Notes under the pieces: model-generated
Told to the model about the DNA's origin: nothing
What the model saw: the letters and a program-made list of their open reading frames with translations, nothing else
Databases searched by the model: none
Part shown: positions 31,511-39,435 of the stretch, one piece after another
Layout of the letters: the number at the start of each line of letters is the position of its first letter
Position numbering within the stretch: the stretch's first letter is position 1
Virus record (IMG/VR): IMGVR_UViG_3300042991_000439
Span: 1 to 40,831 of that record
DNA length: 40,831 nt
From: a virus
Reading direction: 5' to 3' (one strand)
Program-made: the position numbers and the translations under genes

Positions 31511-33373
31511 TTACTTTTTGAATATAATACGAACAGTTTTGCCGTCTATTTTTGTAATTTTGTTATCAAACCCAATATTTTTTAATCTTTTTCCGAATTC
31601 TACTTTTGCCATTTGTCTTATACCTGATTCTGATCCCCAAAGATTAAAATTCTGATAAGCATGTGAAACACTCTGACCTTCTATGTCTTCACCTGTATCT
31701 TCTAACCAGTACAACATTGGATCACTTTCGATCATATATTGCGTTTTAGTTTCTTGAGCTTTCTTGGAATAAGATACTTGCATTTTGTTAGCTTTGAATC
31801 TCTGAACACCTTCTATTGCTAATTTCAATATGTACTGTTTAGCACTGTTGCTACTCAATTTGTCCAATAATTCATAATCTTTAGTTTCATCTGTTATGGT
31901 ATTTCCAAGGTGAATAATATTAAGTCGTCGAAACAATCCATGGCTTTTGTCCTTCCAAATAGGTGCTCTGTTAGCAGTGAATAACAATGTTGTTTTAACA
32001 TCAACGTGGTATGTATCCTTATAAAGTGTCTTCATCTCTAACTCTCCACCATTAGCAATAACCTTTAGTGCTTTAGAGTCTTCGATATAGTCAGGATCAA
32101 TATCATCTGCTATGTTAACTAGATTGCCGACCATACGAACTATAGAATTAGGATTACTGAAGTTTTTGATGTCAACATAAGAAGTCAAACCTTTAGAGAA
32201 TTCAGCTACCATATTCAGGAATGTACTTTTACCATTTTCACCCTCACCAGTAATCAAGAAAAAAGCATGAGGGGCATTTTCTGTTAATATAATATGACCA
32301 AACATTTCCTCGATAACATTTTGCATGTCCCTATCGTTCATGGATAACCAATTCAGGAATTTATCCACATGTTCGTCGTAAGCCTCTGGATCGTAAAAGA
32401 TAGGAAGATAATAAGGTGTGAACTCATCTGTTTCTAAATCGGTATATTCTCCATTGTAGATTCCTCCATTGTTAATTTTGATATGATTTTTATGGTCGTC
32501 AGGAATACGAATACCTTTGTTAATATTGAGTTTGAATAATATTTTTTTCCAGTCTGTCTCGTTAACATCCATAGTTTTATTTAGTTCTCCCGCTAATAAT
32601 GTTTCATCTGCAATATATCTCAAACCATCTCTGTGCCATATTTTGCCTTTATAGATTTTTACATTGAACTGATTAATCAACCAATCTGAAACATTCTGAG
32701 ATTGCTTAACACTTTTAATTCCAGTATTTTCGAAGTCATAATTTCCGCCAGAAATTGTTTCTACAACATCCTTTAATTCTTCTAAAGGTAATTGTTCTGC
32801 AAAAATCATGGTATTGATGATATGAGTTATTTCACCAATATCTACACCAAACAAGCGAGCATGAACTCGAGATAAAAAGGTGAATAGAGATATTTTTCTA
32901 CCATCTCCCTCTTTCAAACCAATTAAATCAATAGGGTCATCTTTTGCTTTATTTGGGAATGGTAGTAACCAATCAGGAAGAATTGGAAGTTTATCAAAAT
33001 CATAATCCCATGAACCAGTTCTGAGCACACCGTCTCTTTTAATCACACCATATCTTCCACAACAGAAATCAAAGATAAGACCGCAAGTAGACATCCTTTT
33101 TGATTGGTGTTTCAGCTTATGTTTCACAGGTTTCTTAAAATAGAAATGAGTCCCCCTTGTTGTGTCTATCCAACTGTCAGGAAATTTCTCCTTAATTTTG
33201 CTAATGTAAAGCTGTTCATTGCGGTTATGACCATCAAAGTCAATGAACATTACGTCTTTCGGTAAAAATAAACCTGCATCAGATAACCCTTCCATTGAGT
33301 CTACACAATTTGATTCGATTTGCTTTAATGTAGATTTTTTGGTACAATTATCTAGTGATAAGAATTTATTCAT
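31511..33373 (-). CDS. Primase-polymerase / SF3 (D5-like) helicase
   Basis: This is a 620-residue fusion enzyme. ATG 33373 follows AAGGAGAAAC. The N-terminal third is a prim-pol domain: acidic motif FIDFDGHN (43-50) and TRGTHFYFK (72-80). The C-terminal half is a superfamily 3 helicase: Walker A ITGEGENGKST near residue 370, Walker B LVNIADDIDPD, and the sensor part LLFTANRAPIWKDKSHGLFRRL. It would open DNA and lay primers at the phage fork. It is the last gene of the replication operon and abuts the candidate origin. Confidence 0.93.
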   Translation of the reverse strand: MNKFLSLDNCTKKSTLKQIESNCVDSMEGLSDAGLFLPKDVMFIDFDGHNRNEQLYISKIKEKFPDSWIDTTRGTHFYFKKPVKHKLKHQSKRMSTCGLIFDFCCGRYGVIKRDGVLRTGSWDYDFDKLPILPDWLLPFPNKAKDDPIDLIGLKEGDGRKISLFTFLSRVHARLFGVDIGEITHIINTMIFAEQLPLEELKDVVETISGGNYDFENTGIKSVKQSQNVSDWLINQFNVKIYKGKIWHRDGLRYIADETLLAGELNKTMDVNETDWKKILFKLNINKGIRIPDDHKNHIKINNGGIYNGEYTDLETDEFTPYYLPIFYDPEAYDEHVDKFLNWLSMNDRDMQNVIEEMFGHIILTENAPHAFFLITGEGENGKSTFLNMVAEFSKGLTSYVDIKNFSNPNSIVRMVGNLVNIADDIDPDYIEDSKALKVIANGGELEMKTLYKDTYHVDVKTTLLFTANRAPIWKDKSHGLFRRLNIIHLGNTITDETKDYELLDKLSSNSAKQYILKLAIEGVQRFKANKMQVSYSKKAQETKTQYMIESDPMLYWLEDTGEDIEGQSVSHAYQNFNLWGSESGIRQMAKVEFGKRLKNIGFDNKITKIDGKTVRIIFKK

Positions 33374-33397
33374 AATTAGTTTCTCCTTGTTTATTAA

Positions 33398-35086
33398 TTA
33401 AGTGGGATGGAATTTTGAAATTTCATCTTGAATCAGTTGATAGTAATAATCCCTATCAATTTGAAGTCCATCATAATTTGAGCCATTCCACACAGTACTT
33501 TTCTCACTGGTATTAGCTATCTTATCCCGCTGACCATTCTCTTTAACCTTATAAATAGGAAACCCTGTTTTAGTAGCAAAGACTCGATTTACGTTTTGGA
33601 TTTTCTCTCCATTAAATTCAACATGTTTATATGTACTACCTTTTTTGGCAATTGTTTGAAAGTCTAAGACATCAGCTGAAAGTACAGTATCCAGTACATT
33701 TCCACCTCTAAAGAAGTGATCATGCAAACCTTTGGCTATAACATTAAGAGAATTGTTCTCCCAATTTTTGAAATCAAAAATGCCTTTTGACTTGATTTTT
33801 CCATTTGCATACTGGACAGCGTAGTTGTTAACATCTCGTTGAACAATCTTGTTAATTCTAGTTTTCGAAAAAGTAAGATTAAATCTATTACCGAAATCTT
33901 CAAGAACGTTATTTATTCCATCAATATCTTTAATTTGAACAATAATACCGTCTGTATTAGATTGAATTAACCTACAATATGGCTTTAATTCAGTGATTAA
34001 TTGAATTAAGATTATTTGCCCATTGACACAAATGTTATTTGCCATTCTAGGGTCAAACATCTTATTGTATTTAGCTTTGGTTGCACCAAATGTGCTATTT
34101 AGAATAATTTTGTAAATATATTCACGAGAATCTCCTGCCTTTTTTAAAGCAAATCTAGTGTCTCTTATTTCACTAAATTTTTCAGGATTTTCACATGCTC
34201 GAGATATCCAGTTATTATTAATCATTAATGCTGGGTAGTAAGAACCGACATCAATGTGAATAAAATTGCCTTCTTTCACATAATATTTAATAGCTCCATG
34301 AATACCCCCAAATCCTAGTTTGTGAGATATTCCACCAATGAAAACAAATAATTTGCGATTTCTTTCCATTTTCTCTGGATTTCTACCTTTTTTGTAATCT
34401 AGTTCTACTTCATCGAAAAATTCTCTTATTCGAGGTGGTATGAGTTTCCAATTGATATTAGGATCGTATTGAATATAAAGTCTATCTTTTGGAGGTTTGT
34501 AATTTGATTTTGCCCCCAAAACTGTAGCAGATAAAGAGGCTTGTGTTTTCTTAATATCAAGAGTATCTAAATCAAATTCTTTAACCAAATTAGATTTTCC
34601 GCTAAAATAATCTTCTCTTAATTCAAATATTTTCATCGTTGCATCAACATCATGTTCGCAATATTTAGTAACTTCGATTAATTCTTCCTGAGTCAAAGGA
34701 CGCTTTATATCCCAAGGAACCGAGCACTCTACTATATCCCAACCAAGATATCCTTCAATAGCCTTCAGAGATAAATTCATATCTAACTCTTGACGGGTAT
34801 CTATGGTTAATATAGGCATCTCTATAAATTGCTCTAATTTGTCACCTATAATTCGATTTGAAATACTATGCAAATCCGCAGGCGTACATATTTCTCTTGA
34901 TAACAAATTAAATAAAATTTTGTCATCATAATGATAATTATTAAAACCAACGAGTATAGGTTTATTTTCTCTAATCCAATTTTTCAATTTATTCTGATCA
35001 TTATGAAATATAACGGTAGACTGGTCGTTCTTAAAAACAACCAGCCAATCATGTTTGAACACCTCAAAGTCGTATGCCCAAATCAT
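33398..35086 (-). CDS. Family B-type DNA polymerase
   Basis: This is a 562-residue protein. ATG 35086 follows AAAAGGAGAT. The exonuclease motifs are YDFEVF (5-10), GFNNYHYDD (47-55) and YCEHDVDAT (142-150). The polymerase motifs are HIDVGSYYPALM (277-288, motif A), KIILNSTFGATK (326-337, motif B) and QSNTDGII (375-382, motif C), in which Asn replaces the first Asp of the usual DTD. It is short for family B, as is common in this group of Gram-positive phages. It replicates phage DNA with the primase-helicase encoded next to it. An octamer CAGCGGGA lies at 33525-33532. Confidence 0.92.
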   Translation of the reverse strand: MIWAYDFEVFKHDWLVVFKNDQSTVIFHNDQNKLKNWIRENKPILVGFNNYHYDDKILFNLLSREICTPADLHSISNRIIGDKLEQFIEMPILTIDTRQELDMNLSLKAIEGYLGWDIVECSVPWDIKRPLTQEELIEVTKYCEHDVDATMKIFELREDYFSGKSNLVKEFDLDTLDIKKTQASLSATVLGAKSNYKPPKDRLYIQYDPNINWKLIPPRIREFFDEVELDYKKGRNPEKMERNRKLFVFIGGISHKLGFGGIHGAIKYYVKEGNFIHIDVGSYYPALMINNNWISRACENPEKFSEIRDTRFALKKAGDSREYIYKIILNSTFGATKAKYNKMFDPRMANNICVNGQIILIQLITELKPYCRLIQSNTDGIIVQIKDIDGINNVLEDFGNRFNLTFSKTRINKIVQRDVNNYAVQYANGKIKSKGIFDFKNWENNSLNVIAKGLHDHFFRGGNVLDTVLSADVLDFQTIAKKGSTYKHVEFNGEKIQNVNRVFATKTGFPIYKVKENGQRDKIANTSEKSTVWNGSNYDGLQIDRDYYYQLIQDEISKFHPT

Positions 35087-35088
35087 AA

Positions 35089-35466
35089 TTATCTCCTTTT
35101 TAATTTGTAGTTATAGTTACCAAATGAGCCAGTCACTGTTATATAAACATCTATTCCGCACAATTCAGTTAATAAATCACAGAGATAATCCATTTCTCGT
35201 TCTTCTAATTCTTTGAAATCTATTGTCAAATTAAATTCTCTACAAATTGCTTGCACATCTCTAAATGCTCTTTTATAAGCCTTTTCTGTAAAAAAGAATT
35301 TTAAATACACTTTTCCAATTTCGGCAGATTCGCAACCAATAGTAATCCAACGTGTACCTTTTTCATTTTCACGTTGTTCTATATCCACGATTACGCCTTC
35401 ATATTCCCCCTCTTCGATAAACTTTGTTTTATTTTCTTTTACAATATTTTGAAAAACATTTACCAT
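35089..35466 (-). CDS. DUF669-like protein (possible single-strand binding partner)
   Basis: This is a 125-residue protein with the pattern FIEEGEYEGVIVDIEQRENEKG followed by alternating strands (WITIGCESAEIGKVYLKFFF), helices, and a final VTGSFGNYNYKLKRR strand pair. DUF669 proteins stand next to recombination ATPases and nucleases in Gram-positive phages and are thought to act on single-stranded DNA. The gene lies between the Sak4-like ATPase and the polymerase. The role is inferred from this place. Confidence 0.68.
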   Translation of the reverse strand: MVNVFQNIVKENKTKFIEEGEYEGVIVDIEQRENEKGTRWITIGCESAEIGKVYLKFFFTEKAYKRAFRDVQAICREFNLTIDFKELEEREMDYLCDLLTELCGIDVYITVTGSFGNYNYKLKRR

Positions 35467-35477
35467 TTATTAAATCC

Positions 35478-36110
35478 TCACTTTTTAATTAAATTTTGAA
35501 CATTACTAAGCACTTTGAGTATTCTGTCATCTTTGATGTCATCAACGGCATAAAGTTGTCTTTTGCGATCGCATTGTCTAATGTAGTTCTCACCAATCTT
35601 TTTACATCGAATAGCGACATCACATCTGCCCATACACACATTAAGATCTCGCTGAGGTAAAGATGGACGTTCTATTTCTTGAACTTCAATTATGTGGGAG
35701 ATAAAAATTATGTTGTACTTAAGTTGAGATAACTTAGTCATTATTTTTTGCCAAGTATCTTTAACCTCGCTCGTTGCTTTCCCATAGGGAACATCTGCTA
35801 AAGTACGCACTTTATACCGCTTACACACGGATGTAGTTAACATTGTCTTGATGTCATCTACAAGATCGATAATTATGGACTCATAGGTATGTCCTCCTTT
35901 CTCAATTTCACCAATAACCGCATTAAATGTATCAAAGTCGCATATATCAACAGATGGAGTCGCCACTTTTACAGCGTTACCATCGGTATTAAGCAGTAAT
36001 GGATTAGGGAACTGTGTAGCTAGATATGTTTTACCAGCCATACTCTCGCCCCAAATTAAATAATTCTTGGGTGTAATATTTACTTCTTTAGGTTCATTAG
36101 TTGGTAACAT
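35478..36110 (-). CDS. Sak4-like RecA-fold ATPase (recombination)
   Basis: This is a 210-residue protein. Walker A is GESMAGKT (21-28), and a Walker B-like strand YESIIIDLVDD lies near 75-85. KYNIIFISH and the later RCDVAIRCKK part fit the AAA_24/Sak4 group. Such proteins pair single-stranded DNA during phage recombination. It overlaps the exonuclease gene by 14 bases and stands beside the DUF669-like gene, forming a likely exonuclease-annealing pair. Confidence 0.88.
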   Translation of the reverse strand: MLPTNEPKEVNITPKNYLIWGESMAGKTYLATQFPNPLLLNTDGNAVKVATPSVDICDFDTFNAVIGEIEKGGHTYESIIIDLVDDIKTMLTTSVCKRYKVRTLADVPYGKATSEVKDTWQKIMTKLSQLKYNIIFISHIIEVQEIERPSLPQRDLNVCMGRCDVAIRCKKIGENYIRQCDRKRQLYAVDDIKDDRILKVLSNVQNLIKK

Positions 36111-36936
36111 GTTTTTTTCTCCTAATTTTTATTTGATTTCGTTTTGTAACTATTTTGTAATCTTTGAAAATATCTGGATTTTCTTCAGATAGTTTTTTTG
36201 TGTCGATAGTAATTTCTCGTATTTCAGTACGAGTAAGAATTACATCTCCTATTTGAACCTTTCTAATGTCTTCTTTTTCACAAAGTTTTTCTAAATATTT
36301 TGTTTCTTGATATTGCTCAACTGTTTCGACAAGCTTTTTTCCATACATGATAATGTTGAAATCTCTCTCAGTTAAATTACGATTCATACGCAATGTTTGG
36401 AGAGCTTTTGCAAATTTTCTAGCTTTCCTATCTATCTTTTTCCATAATTTCGGATTGTGTTGAATTTCATAAATTTCTAATCTATTTAGATCAAATTCAA
36501 GATTGTATGATTGTCTACTTGTGATGTCTCCCCAAGTGAAAAAATTATTAGGTCGTTCGTATGTAACTAAATAAGCTGTTTTCACATTAAATAAATTCAT
36601 ATAACATTGTACTTGAGGGAGATGATACTCTAACTTTTGATTTCCCCCATGTGTTTTTATTTCGATCAACTTACCTATGTGGTAATCTATTCCATCACAA
36701 TTACCTCGGTAAGGATGATTGATAAAAGTATCAGGTTGGTAATCAGCGTCAAAATGGTAATTTATATATTGACGAATGATCGGCTCCATGAATTGACCAT
36801 AATAGGTGTATTCATTGCCTTCAAAGGTTGGTTGTAACTTTTGTTTTGCAAATTTATATAAATTAGGTTCAGTCATTATCTTAGTGCAATCAGAACCTCC
36901 GATATATCGGTCTCTATTTTTTGTTACGTTGTCCAT
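36097..36936 (-). CDS. YqaJ-like recombination exonuclease (PD-(D/E)XK)
   Basis: This protein has 279 residues from ATG 36936, six bases after GGGAGG; the longer frame upstream lies in the helicase gene without such a site. It begins MDNVTKNRDRYIGGSDCTKIM, the YqaJ opening. The nuclease core is GNCDGIDYHIGKLIEIKTHGG (78-98), with D81, E92 and K94 as metal ligands, then QVQCYMNLF. Enzymes of this kind make 3' single strands for annealing. The C-terminus is basic. It overlaps the helicase end by 23 bases. Confidence 0.88.
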   Translation of the reverse strand: MDNVTKNRDRYIGGSDCTKIMTEPNLYKFAKQKLQPTFEGNEYTYYGQFMEPIIRQYINYHFDADYQPDTFINHPYRGNCDGIDYHIGKLIEIKTHGGNQKLEYHLPQVQCYMNLFNVKTAYLVTYERPNNFFTWGDITSRQSYNLEFDLNRLEIYEIQHNPKLWKKIDRKARKFAKALQTLRMNRNLTERDFNIIMYGKKLVETVEQYQETKYLEKLCEKEDIRKVQIGDVILTRTEIREITIDTKKLSEENPDIFKDYKIVTKRNQIKIRRKKHVTN

Positions 36937-38092
36937 TATTGGCCTCCCAAAGGTCGAATGAAAAATCCTGCTTATTGTTGAGAGCATAGTAAATATCTAC
37001 CTCTATAGTGTTTTGAGTAATAAATCTGTACGCTGTAACTTTATTTGTTTGGCCCAGTCTGTGGCATCTGCCTAAACTCTGGTAATATTCCGTGTAAGAC
37101 TCAGATGGCGAAAAATAGATTATTATGTCGGCATATGTAAATTCAACACCCTCACTACCAGATTTGTAGTTAGCAAGTGTGACGCTATTAGTTACATTAT
37201 CTACAGTGCTAGGAAATCGCTTAGTATGGCCGTTACAAGCATATATAGTCTTATTGTTAATATGTTTTATGAGCAAATCTAACTCAAATTGATAGTTGTA
37301 AAATATAACTACATTTTGTTTCGTAGATTCCAGAAAATCCCTTAGATACTCTATTTTTGCACTATTGGAACAATTCTGACGTAATCTGTGTCTAAACGAC
37401 ATATTGTTATCTAATGCGACACCCTTTGACACTCGAGTTTTAAATATCTTTTTATAATCTGCTGTAACATCAAAATGTATGTCTTTAATAATCAACTCAG
37501 GCAAATCCAAGCAATCCTCTTTATTGAGACGTTTAGAAATAGATTGCCACTCGTTTAATAACGTCTTAGTATTACGCCATCCAACAATCTCTGTATAACC
37601 CCAACGGTTGCTTGTTACTGCAAATCTTTGCAAAAACTGAGTCTTATTCTTAGTGATACCAAATATCTTGAAATAATTGATTGCATCTGCCCAATTGTTG
37701 GGCATTGGAGTAGCTGAGAGAAATATGTATCCTGAAGATTGACGACAAATTTTGTATGCTGATTTGCCCCAGACTCCAGTGCTTTCTTTGATTCTATGGC
37801 ACTCATCCCAAATTATAAAATGCTTGTCTAACTCTCCTGCGAATTTAGGCATTAAGTTATACGAAATAAATTTGACTTTTAATTTTGGACACATTAACTC
37901 ACAAGTTCTCTGCCAACCTTGTTCTTTAATCTTTGACGCTGGGGCTATTACACAAAGAGGAGCATTGTTGCCATGTATTCTGTAATGGGCTAATGCCATA
38001 ACTGTCTTGCCTACACCACAATCTGCGTCGAAGATGTAATTCGACTTTGCTGTACGAAGATATTCCAATTGATAATCATAAAGGGTTAACAT
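36914..38092 (-). CDS. SNF2-like DEAD/DEAH helicase
   Basis: This is a 392-residue superfamily 2 helicase. ATG 38092 follows AAGGAG. Motif I is DADCGVGKT (22-30), motif II WDECHRI (95-101), motif III SATPMPN (126-132) and motif VI YQSLGRCHRLGQ near 345. The pattern GSEGVEFTYAD belongs to the C-terminal lobe. Phage members of this group support replication or recombination. It is normally adjacent to VRR-NUC; here an HNH gene separates them. Confidence 0.93.
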   Translation of the reverse strand: MLTLYDYQLEYLRTAKSNYIFDADCGVGKTVMALAHYRIHGNNAPLCVIAPASKIKEQGWQRTCELMCPKLKVKFISYNLMPKFAGELDKHFIIWDECHRIKESTGVWGKSAYKICRQSSGYIFLSATPMPNNWADAINYFKIFGITKNKTQFLQRFAVTSNRWGYTEIVGWRNTKTLLNEWQSISKRLNKEDCLDLPELIIKDIHFDVTADYKKIFKTRVSKGVALDNNMSFRHRLRQNCSNSAKIEYLRDFLESTKQNVVIFYNYQFELDLLIKHINNKTIYACNGHTKRFPSTVDNVTNSVTLANYKSGSEGVEFTYADIIIYFSPSESYTEYYQSLGRCHRLGQTNKVTAYRFITQNTIEVDIYYALNNKQDFSFDLWEANNGQRNKK

Positions 38093-38562
38093 TTTATTAA
38101 CTCCTTATGAATTAAAATAAACTTCTTTTTAAATTTATAATTGAAAAGTATTTCTCTTAATGTTCGTCTGGGATCAATTTGTAAACTTTGTGCTAATTCT
38201 CTTCCGCTGGTGTACATTATGAATTTACCAGTTGAAATTTCTCTAACAATAATTAGCCAAGTGTGTTTTAATCCTTTTACTTGGTTTTCTCTTCGTGTTA
38301 TATATTGTAAATTGCTCACATGATTATTTTTTTTATTACCATCGATGTGGTCTATTTCATAACCAATTCTTTCTGCTAAATCATTAAAAGTGAAGAATAC
38401 TAATTTATGAATTAACTTGTTTTTGTTATAAGATAAATCTACACGCAAATATCCTTTATAATCTTCCCTTGGGGTTAATATTTTTTGTCGTTCAATATGT
38501 CTAACAATCCCTGTTTCTGACACTTCATATTTTGGGTAATCTTTACATATTCTCCAGCGCAC
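38086..38562 (-). CDS. HNH endonuclease (NUMOD4-like, free-standing homing type)
   Basis: This protein has 158 residues. I choose GTG 38562, because GAGGAGG lies seven bases upstream, inside the VRR-NUC gene; the longer TTG frame overlaps that site. The N-terminus WRICKDYPKYEVSETGIVRH is a NUMOD4 module. YEIDHIDGNKKNNHVSNLQYITRRENQ (68-94) is the HNH core with D71, H72 and the Asn ligands. The C-terminus carries a weak NUMOD-like helix-turn-helix (GRELAQSLQIDPRRTLREIL). It looks like a homing element inserted between VRR-NUC and the helicase, using the existing overlaps. Confidence 0.88.
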   Translation of the reverse strand: MRWRICKDYPKYEVSETGIVRHIERQKILTPREDYKGYLRVDLSYNKNKLIHKLVFFTFNDLAERIGYEIDHIDGNKKNNHVSNLQYITRRENQVKGLKHTWLIIVREISTGKFIMYTSGRELAQSLQIDPRRTLREILFNYKFKKKFILIHKELIKC

Positions 38563-38821
38563 TTTGTACCTCCTCAACTGATCTAGCTACTAATGCAATA
38601 CCGCCAGCTCGTTCAATTTGCTCTAAGTTAATTTTTTGTATTTCACTTAATTTGCCATCTGGTCGCTTAACCTCTATTCCGATAAAACGACCATTAAGGC
38701 AACAAACTAAATCTGGGACACCCGCCTTTGAGAACTTGCAACCAAAATGCTTAAAATAGTAAGCACCTCGGTCTGCTAATAACCGCTTGATCTTGTTCTC
38801 GATCTGTTTTTCTGTTAACAT
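38543..38821 (-). CDS. VRR-NUC nuclease
   Basis: This is a 92-residue protein. The single-domain VRR-NUC core is complete: KAGVPDLVCCLNGRFIGIEVKRPDG (32-56), with D36, E50 and K52 as expected catalytic residues, and an N-terminal helix EKQIENKIKRLL. Phage VRR-NUC proteins are structure-selective nucleases thought to resolve replication or recombination branches. Its last codons hold the ribosome site of the HNH gene. Confidence 0.9.
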   Translation of the reverse strand: MLTEKQIENKIKRLLADRGAYYFKHFGCKFSKAGVPDLVCCLNGRFIGIEVKRPDGKLSEIQKINLEQIERAGGIALVARSVEEVQSALENM

Positions 38822-38836
38822 ATAAAATTAATTCCT

Positions 38837-38950
38837 TTAGATGAAATCTGACGCACTATAACCATTGTCTTCCCATTCATCAATTTCGGGTTCGTCTATG
38901 TCATAATCATCCCAAAATCGATCTTGTCCATCGATTAGGGATATTTGCAT
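38837..38950 (-). CDS. Very acidic 37-residue protein coupled to a 3-codon mini-ORF
   Basis: ATG at 38950 opens MQISLIDGQDRFWDDYD, followed by a stretch with Asp or Glu at about every second place, and ends SASDFI. It has almost no basic residues. The good AAGGAGG (38971-38977) is not spaced for this ATG. It serves ATG 38963, whose frame is ATG-AGT-GAA-TAA and stops one base before ATG 38950. The protein would thus be made by re-initiation. It is the first product of the replication operon. A DNA-mimic or anti-defence role is possible but not shown. Confidence 0.5.
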   Translation of the reverse strand: MQISLIDGQDRFWDDYDIDEPEIDEWEDNGYSASDFI

Positions 38951-38951
38951 T

Positions 38952-38963
38952 TTATTCACTCAT
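38952..38963 (-). promoter_or_regulatory. Mini-ORF (3 codons and stop) with an optimal ribosome site
   Basis: ATG 38963 stands seven bases after AAGGAGG. The frame encodes only MSE before TAA, one base ahead of the next ATG. This minimal leader ORF could set or regulate the yield of the acidic 37-residue protein. Confidence 0.45.
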
Positions 38964-38988
38964 TTATGCACCTCCTTGCGATATTTAT

Positions 38989-39018
38989 ATTTTATCATAA
39001 TTAGTACCTTAGTGTCAA
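38989..39018 (-). promoter_or_regulatory. Strong promoter for the replication operon (TTGACA-18-TAAAAT)
   Basis: On the minus strand a perfect TTGACA (39018-39013) is followed after 18 bases by TAAAAT (38994-38989) with an upstream TG. It lies inside the 3' end of the regulator gene at 39001-39366. Transcription would begin near 38982, only a few bases before AAGGAGG. Confidence 0.7.
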
Positions 39019-39366
39019 CCCCAAAATATCAGAAAACTTTATGAAAAAATCTCTTTCCCAGTTTCGGACAGTATTAACATGTACGTAATGTTTTAAAGCG
39101 AGTGCGTCATGAATTAAATGTCTAGAATACCAATACATGTCTTTGATTAACTTAACTTTTTCCAAACCCATGAATTCTTTTTCTGTAATTTCAAGACTCA
39201 TATCAATTGCTTTGACAATATTTTCCATGAAGTTATATTTACGAGTTGTCAATTGCTCGGTATTTTCAATCATTTTTTTAGTTTCATGATAACAATACAT
39301 TTCGATACGCAAATAATAAAGCCTATATTTAGATATTTTCACTTTGTTCATAGTACTACGATTCAT
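39001..39366 (-). CDS. ArpU/RinA-like phage transcription regulator
   Basis: This protein has 121 residues from ATG 39366, which follows AAAGGTGG; the longer TTG frame is not supported. It starts MNRSTMNKVKISKYRLYYLR and is basic and helical. Its C-terminus (KDMYWYSRHLIHDALALKHYVHVNTVRNWERDFF) has the sigma-factor-like helix-turn-helix seen in ArpU and RinA late regulators. It is divergent from the recombinase-fold gene across a shared palindrome. It may switch on late genes. It could also be a different small helix-turn-helix protein. Confidence 0.7.
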   Translation of the reverse strand: MNRSTMNKVKISKYRLYYLRIEMYCYHETKKMIENTEQLTTRKYNFMENIVKAIDMSLEITEKEFMGLEKVKLIKDMYWYSRHLIHDALALKHYVHVNTVRNWERDFFIKFSDILGLTLRY

Positions 39367-39382
39367 ATGTACACCACCTTTA

Positions 39383-39403
39383 TTAGTTGATGTAATCAAC
39401 TAA
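39383..39403. promoter_or_regulatory. 21-bp palindromic operator between divergent regulators
   Basis: TTAGTTGAT and ATCAACTAA are perfect 9-base arms around GTA. The repeat covers the -35 box of the plus-strand promoter and lies 17 bases before the minus-strand ATG at 39366, where it would block either gene. It is a probable site for one of the two adjacent DNA-binding proteins. Confidence 0.7.
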
Positions 39404-39415
39404 ATATGATATAAT
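39387..39415 (+). promoter_or_regulatory. Promoter of the recombinase-fold regulator (TTGATG-17-TATAAT)
   Basis: TTGATG (39387-39392) and a perfect TATAAT (39410-39415) are 17 bases apart, with TG at 39407-39408 giving an extended -10. It starts about 13 bases before AAGAGG of the gene at 39436. Confidence 0.72.
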
Positions 39416-39435
39416 TTATATAAGAGGTGATAATA

